Assembly: GCA_964520585.1 (NCBI GenBank)
Contig: CAZFOO010000006.1
Coordinates: 1 to 64,000 of the forward strand
Source of the DNA: PXAP01 sp964520585
Lineage (GTDB): Bacteria; Bacteroidota; Bacteroidia; Bacteroidales; PUMT01
Direction of reading: 5' to 3'
Length of the DNA: 64,000 bases
Both the position numbers and the translations under genes were made by a program. The notes under the pieces are model-generated. The model did no database searches. It saw nothing but the letters and a program-made list of their open reading frames with translations, and was not told the origin of the DNA. How positions within the stretch are numbered: position 1 is the first letter of the stretch; the number at the start of each line of letters is the position of its first letter. Positions 16,052 through 25,528 of this stretch are shown here, in pieces.

Positions 16052-16774
16052 ATGAACAATAATTTGAATATTGTGATTATAGGTGCAAGCAGGGGAATCG
16101 GACGAGAAGTGGTAAAGAAACTGCATAGCGATGGACACAATCTTTTTTGCATATCAAGGAATAAAAATGCTCTTGATAACCTGCGCATAGAATGTGCCGG
16201 AATTTCATCCGATAAAAAGATAACTACACTTGCTTTTGATATTGCGGAGTTAACTAAAGGCTCAATTGATCTTTATGGAAAAATAAGAAAAGCTTTCGAC
16301 AGGATTGATATATTATGGTATAATGCCGGGGTTCTAATAAAAAAAGAATTCGATGAATTTAATAATGAAGAGATTAATAAAATATTTACAGTTAATATTC
16401 TGTCTGCGGTTGCAGTGATCAGGGAAATACTCCCACTTATGGGAGGTGAACAACCCTCACATATCGTCAACACAAGCAGCATGGGAGGTTATCAGGGTAG
16501 TGCCAAATTTCCCGGACTGTCACTTTATAGTTCAAGTAAAGCAGCTCTTGCATCTTTGAGTGAATGCCTTGCCGAAGAGTTTAAGGATAAAAATATAAAG
16601 GTAAATTGTCTCGCGCTTGGTGCAGTGCAGACCGAAATGCTGGAAGAAGCATTTCCGGGCTACAAGGCTCCACTCTCCGCTTCTGAAATGGGGGAATTTA
16701 TAAGTCACTTTATGGTTAACGGGCATAAATTTTTTAACGGCAAGATACTTCCAGTATCTACTTCAACGCCATGA
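16052..16774 (+). CDS. Short-chain dehydrogenase/reductase
   Basis: A protein of 240 residues with the classical SDR layout: cofactor motif GASRGIG (11-17), NAG (91-93), a serine in NTSSMGG (about 142-143) and the catalytic Y159xxxK163 in YSSSKAAL. The arginine after the glycine motif suggests NADPH preference. The substrate cannot be predicted. Its stop codon ends one base before the last base of the convergent butyrate kinase gene, with no spacer and no terminator between them, so transcripts may overlap. Confidence 0.9.
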   Translation: MNNNLNIVIIGASRGIGREVVKKLHSDGHNLFCISRNKNALDNLRIECAGISSDKKITTLAFDIAELTKGSIDLYGKIRKAFDRIDILWYNAGVLIKKEFDEFNNEEINKIFTVNILSAVAVIREILPLMGGEQPSHIVNTSSMGGYQGSAKFPGLSLYSSSKAALASLSECLAEEFKDKNIKVNCLALGAVQTEMLEEAFPGYKAPLSASEMGEFISHFMVNGHKFFNGKILPVSTSTP

Positions 16775-17851
16775 TTATTCATATTTTTCAGTCCGTGTTT
16801 TACCCGTAAGCACCATCAACACATTCATAGCCAGGGCCTTCATCTCATCTTCTCCGGGATAAATAACCACTGGTGCTATAAATGATACCATATCTTTCAC
16901 GTAAGACACCAGCATCGGGTTATGGGCTATTCCACCAGTAAGTATTATTGAATCAACCTTACCTTTTAACACCGATGACATTGCCCCGATCTCTTTGCCT
17001 ATCTGATATGACATCGCATTTTGAATTAAGATCGCTTTAGGATTGCCATCCTTTGCCCTAAGTTCAATTTCATAAGCATCGTTGGTATTGAAATATGCCA
17101 TAAGCCCTCCTTTTCCGGTAATGATTTTTTTTACATCATCCAGACTGTATTTACCTTCAAAGCATATCCGTGCCAGACTTCCAGCGGGAATTGTGCCTGT
17201 ACGTTCCGGCGAAAACGGTCCTTCCCCATCAAGGGCATTATTAACATCAATTACCCTGCCTTTTGCATGAGCTCCCACTGATATACCCCCTCCCAGATGA
17301 GCGATAATCAGATTAAGGTCTTCATATGAGCTGTTTATGGATTCTGCATGTATCCTTCCGATGGCTTTATGATTCAGGGCATGAAAGATTGACCTGCGTT
17401 CAAAGAGGGGATGACCGGAAATCCTGGCAACATCTTCAAGTTCATCAACAACTACCGGGTCGGCAATAAATGCGCGGGCAGAAGGTATTTTTGTGGCGAT
17501 ATCGTATGCTATTATACCTCCAAGGTTGCTTGCATGTTCACCCATAAAGCCCTTTTGAAGATCGTCAAGTAATGCCTGATTTACTTCATATACGCCGGAT
17601 TTAATGGGTTTCACAAGACCGCCACGGCCAATCACGGCATTAAAACTATTAATATTTATATCAGCATCTTCTAACTCGTCCAGTATGAACTTTTTTCTGT
17701 ATTCATACTGATCTGCTATGCTATGAAATTGTTCAAGATCTTTGGCGGAGTGTTTTATGTTTTTAAGAAAAGCTGATTTTGTATTATTATAGACAGCAAT
17801 CTTTGTCGATGTCGAACCCGGATTAATTGCAAGTATTCTGATGTCTTCCAT
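16775..17851 (-). CDS. buk: Butyrate kinase
   Basis: A protein of 358 residues, the usual length. ASKHA-fold motifs: INPGSTSTKIAVY (9-21), an IAHLGGGISVGAH segment (about 195-207), NNALDGEGPFSPERTG and the late ILTGGIAHN. The GEGPFSPERTG stretch marks it as butyrate kinase rather than acetate kinase. It converts butyryl phosphate and ADP to butyrate and ATP. It lies 44 bp downstream of ptb on the same strand and closes the fermentation block. Branched-chain or isobutyrate kinase activity is possible. Confidence 0.94.
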   Translation of the reverse strand: MEDIRILAINPGSTSTKIAVYNNTKSAFLKNIKHSAKDLEQFHSIADQYEYRKKFILDELEDADININSFNAVIGRGGLVKPIKSGVYEVNQALLDDLQKGFMGEHASNLGGIIAYDIATKIPSARAFIADPVVVDELEDVARISGHPLFERRSIFHALNHKAIGRIHAESINSSYEDLNLIIAHLGGGISVGAHAKGRVIDVNNALDGEGPFSPERTGTIPAGSLARICFEGKYSLDDVKKIITGKGGLMAYFNTNDAYEIELRAKDGNPKAILIQNAMSYQIGKEIGAMSSVLKGKVDSIILTGGIAHNPMLVSYVKDMVSFIAPVVIYPGEDEMKALAMNVLMVLTGKTRTEKYE

Positions 17852-17895
17852 TAGCTTATGATTAGCTTATGATTAACTCAACATAACCCACAATA

Positions 17896-18801
17896 TTATT
17901 TTGCAAGCATTGCTGCAAGTGCAATCGAATTGAGTTTTGTTTGTGCACTGTCACCCCTTGATGACAATACCGCAGGTACACGAGCTCCCACGAGAATGGC
18001 GGCCTGATGACTGTTCCCATATTGTGCATTTGCCTTATAAAATACATTTCCTGATTCAACATTTGGGAAAAGTATACAATCAGCGTCACCAGCCACCTCA
18101 CTTTGTATCCCCTTTATTTTCGCAGATTTGATATTAATGGCCAGATCCAGAGAAAGAGGCCCGTCGACAATGGCACCTTTTATCTGGTTCCTCTCTGACA
18201 TTTTGCTTATAATTGCTGCATCTGTGCATGCAGACATGCCTGGCATTACCTGCTCGGTTGCTGCCAGGATTGCTAGCTTCGGCTGATCAATGCCCAGTTC
18301 CCTGGCAGTTTCAATAAGATAATTTGCTATCGCTATTTTTTGCTTAAGATCTGGTTTGGGAATAATAGCAACATCACCAATAACAAGCAGTTTGTGGTAT
18401 GCTGATATCTCCATGACCGTAACATGACTCAGTATCGCGCCGGGATCCATCAATCCACGTTCTTTATTCAGGATTGCCCTCATATACTTATCTGTACTGA
18501 GATTACCCTTCATTAAAAAGTTACCTTCGTGGTTATTAATAATATCAACTGATCTTACAACTGCATAAATATCATTATTTTCATTAACTATATTGAACTT
18601 TACAGGATCGATCGAAAGTTTATTACATAGATTGATTATGGTATTTTTATCACCTACTAATGTGGCCTCTACCAGGTTCATATCAACAGCTCTGGAAGCT
18701 GCTTCAATTGTATGTTCATCCATGGCCCAGGCTGCGACCAGGTTCTGCTTCTTCCGGCTTTCAAGGAATTCAAAAACTTGTTCGAGTTTTGTAATTTGCA
18801 T
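17896..18801 (-). CDS. ptb: Phosphate butyryltransferase
   Basis: A protein of 301 residues of the phosphate acetyl/butyryltransferase fold. Family signs are LVGDKNTIINLC near residue 45, the HVTVMEI...LVIGDVAI segment, and GDADCILFPNVESGNVFYKA near 240, which contains the active-site region. The short length and start (ITKLEQVFEFLESRKKQN) match Ptb rather than Pta. It turns butyryl-CoA and phosphate into butyryl phosphate for Buk. It stands downstream of the ackA terminator, so ptb-buk is probably its own transcript. The 167-bp region before it carries a decayed hairpin repeat near 18.89 kb. Confidence 0.92.
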   Translation of the reverse strand: MQITKLEQVFEFLESRKKQNLVAAWAMDEHTIEAASRAVDMNLVEATLVGDKNTIINLCNKLSIDPVKFNIVNENNDIYAVVRSVDIINNHEGNFLMKGNLSTDKYMRAILNKERGLMDPGAILSHVTVMEISAYHKLLVIGDVAIIPKPDLKQKIAIANYLIETARELGIDQPKLAILAATEQVMPGMSACTDAAIISKMSERNQIKGAIVDGPLSLDLAINIKSAKIKGIQSEVAGDADCILFPNVESGNVFYKANAQYGNSHQAAILVGARVPAVLSSRGDSAQTKLNSIALAAMLAK

Positions 18802-18879
18802 TATTTTATTAGCATAAGGTATATTTAGCAGCTTATATATTTACTTAAAACTATATAAAGTAGTTCACCTTCCTTATTT

Positions 18880-18930
18880 ATGATCCATGAAACCCTCATA
18901 TTTACAAATATTATTTTGTGAGACCAAAAA
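18880..18930. repeat. Decayed copy of the hairpin repeat (copy E)
   Basis: The stretch with AACCCTCATATTTACA and ATTATTTTGTG lines up with the 5' half of copy C near 25.39 kb (ATCCAT, ACCCTCAT, then ...TTTGTG). The 3' arm is missing, so no outer stem can form. Weakest member of the family. Confidence 0.4.
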
Positions 18931-18967
18931 CATTGAACCTTTCAAAATATTAAATGCAAACTTTCCA

Positions 18968-19001
18968 TAAAAAAGCCAAAAGAATCATATCCTTTTGGCT
19001 T
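18968..19001 (-). terminator. Rho-independent terminator of ackA
   Basis: A 10-bp stem AAGCCAAAAG (18973-18982) with CTTTTGGCTT (18992-19001). The A tract from 18969 gives a run of U on the minus strand. It separates the pta-hbd-ackA operon from ptb-buk. Confidence 0.85.
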
Positions 19002-19073
19002 CCCGGGAAAATTCATGAAGTGCCTTTAAAACCATGGAACAATCTAAAATATGGAATTGAATTCCCCATTATA

Positions 19074-20279
19074 TTAGTTCATCTCATTGATTATCCTTTG
19101 AGTATCCTCTGCTATGACCAATTCTTCATCGGTGGTAACAGACATTATGATACCTTTTGACTCTTTAGTACTGATGACTTTGGTTGTTTCCCTTAAGCCA
19201 GTATTAACCGAATCATCCAGTTCAAGTCCAAGATACTCCAGTCCACGCGAAACACCGCGCCGGGTAGTATCTGCATTTTCCCCTATTCCTCCGGTAAAAA
19301 TGAGAATATCTACTCCTTCGAGAACTGCAGAATATGCTCCAATGTACTTTTTAACTCTGTAATCATACATTTTCAGACCAAGAATTGCTCTTTCATGTCC
19401 CTTTTCTGCTTCGAGTTCTATCTCTCTCATATCAGATGATATGCCAGTTACTCCAAGCATCCCGCTTTGTTTATTTATTATGGTGTTAACAGAGTTCAGT
19501 CCGATATCTTCCTTATCCAGAATATAAGTTAACACTCCAAGATCAAGATCTCCTGTACGTGTACCCATGATAAGTCCTTCAACGGGAGTAAAGCCCATTG
19601 AGGTATCCACAGATTCCCCATTTTTAATCGCCGTTACAGAAGCACCGTTACCCAGATGACAGGAAATTATCTTTTGTTTGTTTATATCTACCCCAAGGAA
19701 ATCACATGCTTTTTTCGCAACAAAACGGTGACTGGTACCATGATAGCCATAACGTCTGATACCATATTTGGTATAAAGGGAATATGGTATTCCATACATA
19801 TAAGCATAATCTGGCATTGTCTGATGAAATGATGTGTCAAACACAGCAACCTGTCTTATGCCGGGAATAAGCGTACTCATGGCCACGATCCCTTTGAGGT
19901 TGGCGGGATTATGCAATGGTGCCAGATCACAATACTTTTCGATTTCATTGAAAACATCTTCATCGATAAAAACACTGTCCTTGAATTTTTCACCCCCCTG
20001 TACAACTCTGTGTCCAACTGCTTCAATTTCATCGAGACTGTTAAGACAACCATGTTTATCACTGGTAAGAACTCCGAGAATGTATTCAATACCAATCTGA
20101 TGATCGAGGATCTCTCCCTCAAATTTAAATTTCTCGCCTGATTGTTTTTCAAGTTTCATAAAGGACCCTTTAAGTCCTATTTTTTCAACTATTCCCTTGG
20201 CAAGAACTTCTTTGCTCACCATATTGAAAAGCTGGTATTTAATTGACGAACTACCACAGTTCAGCACCATTATCTTCAT
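19074..20279 (-). CDS. ackA: Acetate kinase
   Basis: A protein of 401 residues, full length. Signature segments: LNCGSSSIKYQLF at the start, GHRVVQGGEKF, FDTSFHQTMP, GYHGTSHRFV (about 180), HLGNGASVTAI and FTGGIGENAD near the C-terminus. It makes ATP from acetyl phosphate in the last step of acetate fermentation. It is the third gene of a minus-strand operon after pta and the hydroxyacyl-CoA dehydrogenase (73-bp gap) and is followed by a terminator. Confidence 0.97.
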   Translation of the reverse strand: MKIMVLNCGSSSIKYQLFNMVSKEVLAKGIVEKIGLKGSFMKLEKQSGEKFKFEGEILDHQIGIEYILGVLTSDKHGCLNSLDEIEAVGHRVVQGGEKFKDSVFIDEDVFNEIEKYCDLAPLHNPANLKGIVAMSTLIPGIRQVAVFDTSFHQTMPDYAYMYGIPYSLYTKYGIRRYGYHGTSHRFVAKKACDFLGVDINKQKIISCHLGNGASVTAIKNGESVDTSMGFTPVEGLIMGTRTGDLDLGVLTYILDKEDIGLNSVNTIINKQSGMLGVTGISSDMREIELEAEKGHERAILGLKMYDYRVKKYIGAYSAVLEGVDILIFTGGIGENADTTRRGVSRGLEYLGLELDDSVNTGLRETTKVISTKESKGIIMSVTTDEELVIAEDTQRIINEMN

Positions 20280-20352
20280 TGGGTATAACTTTTAATTTAT
20301 AGTTTTGAAATGTTTATATTTAATCCGGTCACGAATTAATCCGTACCATTTT

Positions 20353-21321
20353 TTACTTTATCAGGGGATTGGGCTTTAAACGATTTCCATTTTCATCATA
20401 TTCATAAAAACCTTTTCCTGTTTTACGCCCCAGCTGATTGGCCCTTACAAGCTTTTTTATAATGGGATTTGCCTTGTAACGCTTATCCCCAAATTCACTA
20501 TATAAATTCTCCATGTAACGAAGAACCCTGTCCAGACCAATGCGGTCGGCCATTTCAAATGGTCCCTGCCTGGTCGACAGACTGCTGCTTATAGTAAGAT
20601 CAATATCTTCCTTTGTTGCAACATTCTCAACCAGTATCTGGCACGCTTCATTGATAATTACCGTGAGCATCCTTACACTTATTAAGCCGGGAGACTCATC
20701 TACAGGAATAACAACTTTACTCAGCAGCTTTCCAAAAGTAAGGACTCTTTTGTAGGAATCGTCAGACGTATGGAGTCCCCTGGCTACTTCCAGAATGCCG
20801 GAATCTGGTGATGTTGTTGAAAAATGAAGACTCACACAGCGCTCGTTGTGCTCAAGTTCAGCTGCCAGTTCAGTTACAACCAAAGTGGTTGAATTGGTGG
20901 CTATGATAGTTTCCGGGCTAACATAATTTTCAATTCGTTTGAATACTTCCTTTCTTATTCCTACACTGCTCTCACGTGTTTTTGACAATATGGCTTCGAT
21001 GACAAGGTCGCAATCGGCCAGCTCTTCATAATTAAGCGTTCCCCGAATACGTGACAGGATACTTCTTTTTTCACCGGGAGTCATACCCCAGCGCTGTATC
21101 ATACGGTCAAGCTGGCAATCTATTGAGTTTATAGCCTGCTTTATCAAAACTTCGGATAATTCAATGAAGACCACTTCAATGCCACGGCAACTTATTATAC
21201 GTGCAATAGCCTGGCCAACACTCCCGCATCCAACTATGCCAACTTTAGAAAACAGGGTTTTGGGTCTGTCTTTTTTACTTAAACCGTATTGTTCAATCGG
21301 TTCAACTTTTGTTTCAGCCAT
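20353..21321 (-). CDS. 3-hydroxyacyl-CoA (3-hydroxybutyryl-CoA) dehydrogenase
   Basis: A protein of 322 residues. A 26-residue polar extension precedes the NAD-binding start VGIVGCGSVGQAIA; family members of about 285 residues lack it. Later come DLVIEAIL, ATNSTTLVVTELA, SLHFSTTSP (where the catalytic His sits) and ESPGLISVRMLTVIINEAC, then GFYEYDENGNR at the end. The enzyme interconverts acetoacetyl-CoA and 3-hydroxybutyryl-CoA. Its place between pta and ackA, next to ptb-buk, fits butyrate formation. Thiolase, crotonase and butyryl-CoA dehydrogenase genes are not in the window. Confidence 0.88.
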   Translation of the reverse strand: MAETKVEPIEQYGLSKKDRPKTLFSKVGIVGCGSVGQAIARIISCRGIEVVFIELSEVLIKQAINSIDCQLDRMIQRWGMTPGEKRSILSRIRGTLNYEELADCDLVIEAILSKTRESSVGIRKEVFKRIENYVSPETIIATNSTTLVVTELAAELEHNERCVSLHFSTTSPDSGILEVARGLHTSDDSYKRVLTFGKLLSKVVIPVDESPGLISVRMLTVIINEACQILVENVATKEDIDLTISSSLSTRQGPFEMADRIGLDRVLRYMENLYSEFGDKRYKANPIIKKLVRANQLGRKTGKGFYEYDENGNRLKPNPLIK

Positions 21322-21350
21322 TTTTATTTAATTTTATGTTATATATCTTG

Positions 21351-22352
21351 TTATTTTTCCGAAGCCTGATTAGCTGTAATTGCGACAAGATTAACTATAT
21401 CACTTACCGAACATCCCCGCGAAAGATCGTTTATCGGCGCTGCCAATCCTTGCAAAACGGGACCTATTGCTTCAGCATGGGCAAGACGCTGCACCAGCTT
21501 ATAGGCAATATTGCCACATTCCAGATTGGGAAATATAAGTACATTTGCTTTCCCTGCTATGCTGCTGCCAGGGGCTTTACTCTGTCCTATTTTTTCAATT
21601 ATGGCAGCATCCGCCTGAAGATCTCCATCAATCTGCAATCCAGGATCCATTTCTTTGGCCAGCCTGGTTGCATTTACGACTTTATCAACCATCGGATGAC
21701 TGGCACTACCCTTTGTACTGAAACTAAGCATAGCTATCCGTGGTTCAAAGCCGGCTATAGCTCTGGTGGTTCCAGCAGTAGCAACAGCTATCTCGGCAAG
21801 CTCCTTCTCCGTTGGATCGGGATGTACTGCACAATCAGCAAATACAAGCAACCCGTCTTCACCAAACTCTTTGTCTTTTAATATCATAATAAATGCTCCG
21901 GAAACTATACTTATTCCGGGACTGGTCTTAATAAACTGAAAAGCCGGTCGAAGAACGTCACCGGTAGAATTGCCGGCCCCGGCAACCTCACCATCAGCAT
22001 CTCCTGCTTTTATCATTAATGTGGAAAGGTATAAAGGATCTTCTATCAATTTCTCAGCATCAGATCTGGTGAGTCCTTTATGGCTTCGCAACTCAACCAT
22101 CAGATCAATATACCCGTTTTTATTTGGATGGTTAATCGGGTCAATTATGTTTGCACTATTAATATTGTCAAGACCGTACTTCCCTGCTTCTGATAATATC
22201 TTATCAGGATTGCCTAACAGGATAATTTTAGCAATTTCTTCCCGGATCAGTATATCAGCGGCCTTAAGTGTTCTTTCTTCGGTACTTTCCGGTAATACGA
22301 TCCGCTTTTTGTGTTGCCTTGCATTATGTTTTATCTTTTCAAGTAAATCCAT
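21351..22352 (-). CDS. pta: Phosphate acetyltransferase
   Basis: A protein of 333 residues, the short Pta form without the N-terminal DRTGG domain. Motifs: RIVLPESTEERTLKAADIL at the start, AGAGNSTGDVLRPAFQ, SFSTKGSASHPMVDKV, and the active-site stretch NVLIFPNLECGNIAYKL near 265-281. It converts acetyl-CoA and phosphate to acetyl phosphate. First gene of the operon with the dehydrogenase (29-bp gap) and ackA. The 227 bp upstream should hold the promoter, but no clear box was found. Confidence 0.96.
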   Translation of the reverse strand: MDLLEKIKHNARQHKKRIVLPESTEERTLKAADILIREEIAKIILLGNPDKILSEAGKYGLDNINSANIIDPINHPNKNGYIDLMVELRSHKGLTRSDAEKLIEDPLYLSTLMIKAGDADGEVAGAGNSTGDVLRPAFQFIKTSPGISIVSGAFIMILKDKEFGEDGLLVFADCAVHPDPTEKELAEIAVATAGTTRAIAGFEPRIAMLSFSTKGSASHPMVDKVVNATRLAKEMDPGLQIDGDLQADAAIIEKIGQSKAPGSSIAGKANVLIFPNLECGNIAYKLVQRLAHAEAIGPVLQGLAAPINDLSRGCSVSDIVNLVAITANQASEK

Positions 22353-22579
22353 TGGCTGACAAGTGTTTAAAGAAATTATTATTCGACATGTAAAGTTATG
22401 TAAATTTGACTTTTTCTGACGAAAGTTTTAATGATATTCGTCACCCTTTTAGGACATTATTATCACAGAATTCAATTGCAATGGATCATACATTAAGTAT
22501 CCTGTGTAAGATCCTCCAGGCCAATGCCGTTTATTTCTCCTGCGACTCAAAAGTAATATGAACAGCAAAGGTCCTCTAG

Positions 22580-23341
22580 TTAAATATCAATACTCAGTCC
22601 GTCATACGCAAGAAAAATATTGGGAGGCAACTCTTTTTCCACTTCTTTGTGCATTCCCATCTGATGACTGATATGAGTAATATATCCTCGACGGGGACTG
22701 AATTCATTAATCAGTTTTATTGCCTCGCCCAGCGAAAAATGTGATATGTGTTTTTCTTTTCTGAGTGCATTTACAACCATGAAGCGGCTGCCGACTATTT
22801 TCTCTTTCTCTTCTTCCGGAAGATAATTGGCATCTGTTATATATGTGAAATCGCCAATCCTGAAACCCAGAACAGGCAGTCTGTAGTGAAATGCACGGAT
22901 GGGAACTATCTGAATGCCATTTATATCAAATGATAAATTATCTATTTTTTTCAGGTTAACCAGCGGTATTCCGGGATATTTCTTTTCAGCGAATATATAT
23001 GAAAACTCACGTTTAATGGAAGGTATTACACGTTCCTCCAAGTATACATCAACTGCACTCTGATTAACAAAATTAAATGCCCTTACATCGTCAAGTCCGG
23101 CAATATGATCTTTGTGATCATGAGTATACAATATTGCATCAAGTACTTTAACATCCGCCCGGAGCATCTGTTGCCGGAAATCGGGTCCCGTATCGATAAC
23201 AAAAACCTTATCCCCGGTTTCAATCAATACTGATGTCCGCAATCTTTTATCCCTGTCATCATCCGACCTGCAAACCCTGCAAGGGCATGCTATAACCGGG
23301 ACACCCTGAGATGTGCCTGTACCTAAAAACGTTACCTTCAA
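22580..23341 (-). CDS. MBL-fold metal hydrolase, PhnP-like
   Basis: A protein of 253 residues of the metallo-beta-lactamase fold. The metal motif is HDHKDH (74-79), with further ligands in FHYRLPVLGFR and the late THISHQMGMH. The N-terminal CPCRVC (19-24) is a cysteine cluster like the structural zinc site of PhnP phosphodiesterases. PhnP cleaves cyclic ribose phosphates; relatives outside phn operons have unknown substrates, and no phn gene is present. It is a single gene, divergent from the methylase at 23527. Confidence 0.85.
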   Translation of the reverse strand: MKVTFLGTGTSQGVPVIACPCRVCRSDDDRDKRLRTSVLIETGDKVFVIDTGPDFRQQMLRADVKVLDAILYTHDHKDHIAGLDDVRAFNFVNQSAVDVYLEERVIPSIKREFSYIFAEKKYPGIPLVNLKKIDNLSFDINGIQIVPIRAFHYRLPVLGFRIGDFTYITDANYLPEEEKEKIVGSRFMVVNALRKEKHISHFSLGEAIKLINEFSPRRGYITHISHQMGMHKEVEKELPPNIFLAYDGLSIDI

Positions 23342-23526
23342 TTTTAACCTGTTTTATATTTTGGAAAAGGTCATAATGGAATACAAAGATGCATTTTTTT
23401 AATATTATTGACTAAATTAATTATATCCGGGTTAGCAATCTTAATATTTGCATTTTGATTAAAGATGGTTAATCTAACCAGATTGATTATTTTTACAAAT
23501 AATATCTATATTATATTGTTATAATA

Positions 23527-24231
23527 ATGGCTGGAAAACTTTACCTGATTCCAACTCTTCTTGGAAATACTTTAGCAGATGAAGTACTCCCGGCTTCGGT
23601 ATTCAAAGTTATCAACCGTCTTCATTATTATATTGCTGAAGATATCCGCTCTGCCAGAAGGTTTTTAAAAAAGGCGGGCTCATCGGTTGATATTGACGAC
23701 ATTGAATTTTATGAGCTTAATAAACATACCAGAGATCAGGAACTGCCAGGGTTTCTTTCAGCAACACTTTCAGGCCATGATACCGGATTGCTTTCAGAGG
23801 CTGGTATGCCATGTGTTGCAGATCCGGGATCCAGGATCACATCGCTGGCACATAGCCATGACATAAAAGTAGTACCACTTTCCGGTCCTTCATCAATAAT
23901 GCTTGCATTAATGGCATCCGGATTAAACGGACAATCTTTCACTTTTCACGGATATCTTCCTGTGAAAAGACACGACAGAAACAGGGCAATAAAAAGGATT
24001 GAACAGGATTCTATTACCAGACAACAAGCCCAAATTTTTATGGAGACACCTTACCGTAACATGCAAATGCTTGAGACGTTAACGGAAGTCTGCACCCCCA
24101 TTACACAGCTATGCATTGCATGTGATATAACTCTTGAATCAGAATTTATTCTGACACGGGAAATTCATTACTGGAAAAAAAATAAGCCGGAAATTAATAA
24201 ACGTCCGGCCATTTTCATATTACAAGGATAA
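23527..24231 (+). CDS. SAM-dependent methyltransferase, RsmI-like (tetrapyrrole methylase fold)
   Basis: A protein of 234 residues. It starts with the RsmI pattern (KLYLIPTLLGN), followed by YIAEDIRSARRFLKKAG, GLLSEAGMPCVADPGS, VVPLSGPSSIMLALMASG and a late METPYRNMQM. RsmI 2'-O-methylates C1402 of 16S rRNA. The protein is shorter than typical RsmI (about 280 residues) and resembles the Bacteroidota side branch, so the exact target is uncertain. It converges on the FKBP gene at 24244 with only 12 bp between them. Confidence 0.85.
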   Translation: MAGKLYLIPTLLGNTLADEVLPASVFKVINRLHYYIAEDIRSARRFLKKAGSSVDIDDIEFYELNKHTRDQELPGFLSATLSGHDTGLLSEAGMPCVADPGSRITSLAHSHDIKVVPLSGPSSIMLALMASGLNGQSFTFHGYLPVKRHDRNRAIKRIEQDSITRQQAQIFMETPYRNMQMLETLTEVCTPITQLCIACDITLESEFILTREIHYWKKNKPEINKRPAIFILQG

Positions 24232-24243
24232 CTCCATCATATA

Positions 24244-25170
24244 TTACTGAAAATCGGTAAGCTCCAGATCGAAAACTAAAGGGGTATATCCCGGAATTTT
24301 ATTACCCGATCCTTCAACCCCGTAACCCAGAGATGAGGGAATAATTATTCTTGATTTCCCATCCTTTTTCATTAGCTTAACCCCTTCCTCAAATCCACGG
24401 ATAGCACTGTTCTGGCCAATAATGAAGTCAAAGGTTTCGTCTCCGATATTAGTGTCAAACTCCCTGCCATCAGTTAACATGCCCCTGTAAAAAATACTTG
24501 CCTGGGTAGAATCTCCTGGAGTTGTGTCACCTGTCCCGGAAAAAAGCTCAATATAATATATGCCACTTTCCTGCTCTTCAACAGCCAGGTGAGTAGAATC
24601 AGTGTAAAGAGAGATGTAATCATCAATCAGTTCTTGTTCATAAGCAACAGGGTCTTTAATTACCTTGACCAGTTTAATATCGTATATTAGAGTAGAATAA
24701 GGCGGAACTATACCTGAACTCTCACTTCCATAACCCAGTTGTGAAGGTATAATAAGTGTTGCTTCAGCTCCTTCTTTCATCAGTCGCAGTCCCTCATATA
24801 CACCTTTAACTTTGAAAGTGTTAAAATCCATGCGGCGGTCCCCGTAAATCACTGATGAAGAATATACATTCTCCTTCCGGGCTATTTCTTCATCAGTAGA
24901 ATCAAAAATCGTGTTATTGACTAATTTACCGGTATAACTGATGATTACCCAGTCATCGTTCAGGGGAGTTATACCGCTTCCCTCATTTCGGGGTATAAAA
25001 TAAAGACCATTACTTTCAGGTTCTACCTGGATATTATTTAATTCCAGGTATTGTTCCAAAAGACGCATCTCCTTTTCTTTTTCCAGATCACTGCTGTTAT
25101 CTTCACAGGATATTAAAAAAAATCCAGTGAAAAATAAAAACAATAATATCATTGCCGCATCTCTATTCAT
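24244..25170 (-). CDS. Lipoprotein with two FKBP-type isomerase domains
   Basis: A protein of 308 residues with a lipoprotein signal (LLFLFFTGFFLISC, Cys near 22) and two tandem FKBP domains, about 65-170 and 205-307. Each carries the late FKBP motif: IIPSQLGYGSESSGIVPPYS and IIPSSLGYGVEGSGNKIPG. The half-repeats share the same linker style (QYLELNNIQVEPESNGLYFI). It probably helps fold exported or surface proteins in the periplasm. It belongs to a run of four FKBP lipoprotein genes on this strand. The 358-bp region upstream holds two hairpin repeats. Confidence 0.9.
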   Translation of the reverse strand: MNRDAAMILLFLFFTGFFLISCEDNSSDLEKEKEMRLLEQYLELNNIQVEPESNGLYFIPRNEGSGITPLNDDWVIISYTGKLVNNTIFDSTDEEIARKENVYSSSVIYGDRRMDFNTFKVKGVYEGLRLMKEGAEATLIIPSQLGYGSESSGIVPPYSTLIYDIKLVKVIKDPVAYEQELIDDYISLYTDSTHLAVEEQESGIYYIELFSGTGDTTPGDSTQASIFYRGMLTDGREFDTNIGDETFDFIIGQNSAIRGFEEGVKLMKKDGKSRIIIPSSLGYGVEGSGNKIPGYTPLVFDLELTDFQ

Positions 25171-25235
25171 GTGTACAAATCAGGTTAATCAAGTTAATAA
25201 TCAATGAATTATATTTAACAGGTAATTCATATTCG

Positions 25236-25303
25236 GTTTTTCAATCCCATGTATCCCCCTGGTTTGTGCATGTCTTTTTGTGTTACACGTTAACATGGGG
25301 ATT
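25236..25303. repeat. Nested-hairpin repeat, copy B
   Basis: The 5' outer arm is ATCCCCCTG (25253-25261), the 3' arm CATGGGGAT (25294-25302); one mismatch. An alternative 5' arm AATCCCATGT (25243-25252) also pairs with one bulge. The loop has GCATGTCTTTTTGT and the inner hairpin GTTA-CACGT-TAAC. It is followed by the 81-bp spacer (25304-25384) shared with the copy D region at 89% identity by hand count. Confidence 0.7.
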
Positions 25304-25445
25304 CATTCGTATAAAATATAGTTAATAATTTGTTTAACAATGTGTTAATAATGCATGGTTCGGCTATTTTGCTTTTCAATCCATAGAACCCTCATGTTTA
25401 TACATCTTACTTTGTGTTAAAAATTAACATGAGGTCTTCATCCTG
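25304..25445. repeat. Conserved 81-bp spacer plus nested-hairpin repeat, copy C
   Basis: The spacer 25304-25384 runs from CATTCGTATAAAATATAG to TTTTCAATCCAT. The hairpin follows: outer arms CCTCATG (25390-25396) and CATGAGG (25428-25434), loop with TTTATACATCTTACTTTGT, inner hairpin GTTAA-AAA-TTAAC abutting the 3' arm. Stem bases differ from copies A and D, with pairing kept in the seven inner pairs. Confidence 0.75.
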
Positions 25446-25528
25446 AAAAATTCATATTTGGGCTATATTTCCGGCGTATTGGGCTGAGTGTAACCTGGCC
25501 ACCTGATGCAATATATGTTTTGTTTGAT

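Larger units (their letters stand above)
25171..25528. other. 358-bp intergenic region with two tandem hairpin repeats
   Basis: The stretch separates two FKBP lipoprotein genes on the minus strand. It is filled mainly by copies B and C of the nested-hairpin repeat and the 81-bp spacer between them. No promoter box was recognised. Confidence 0.6.
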
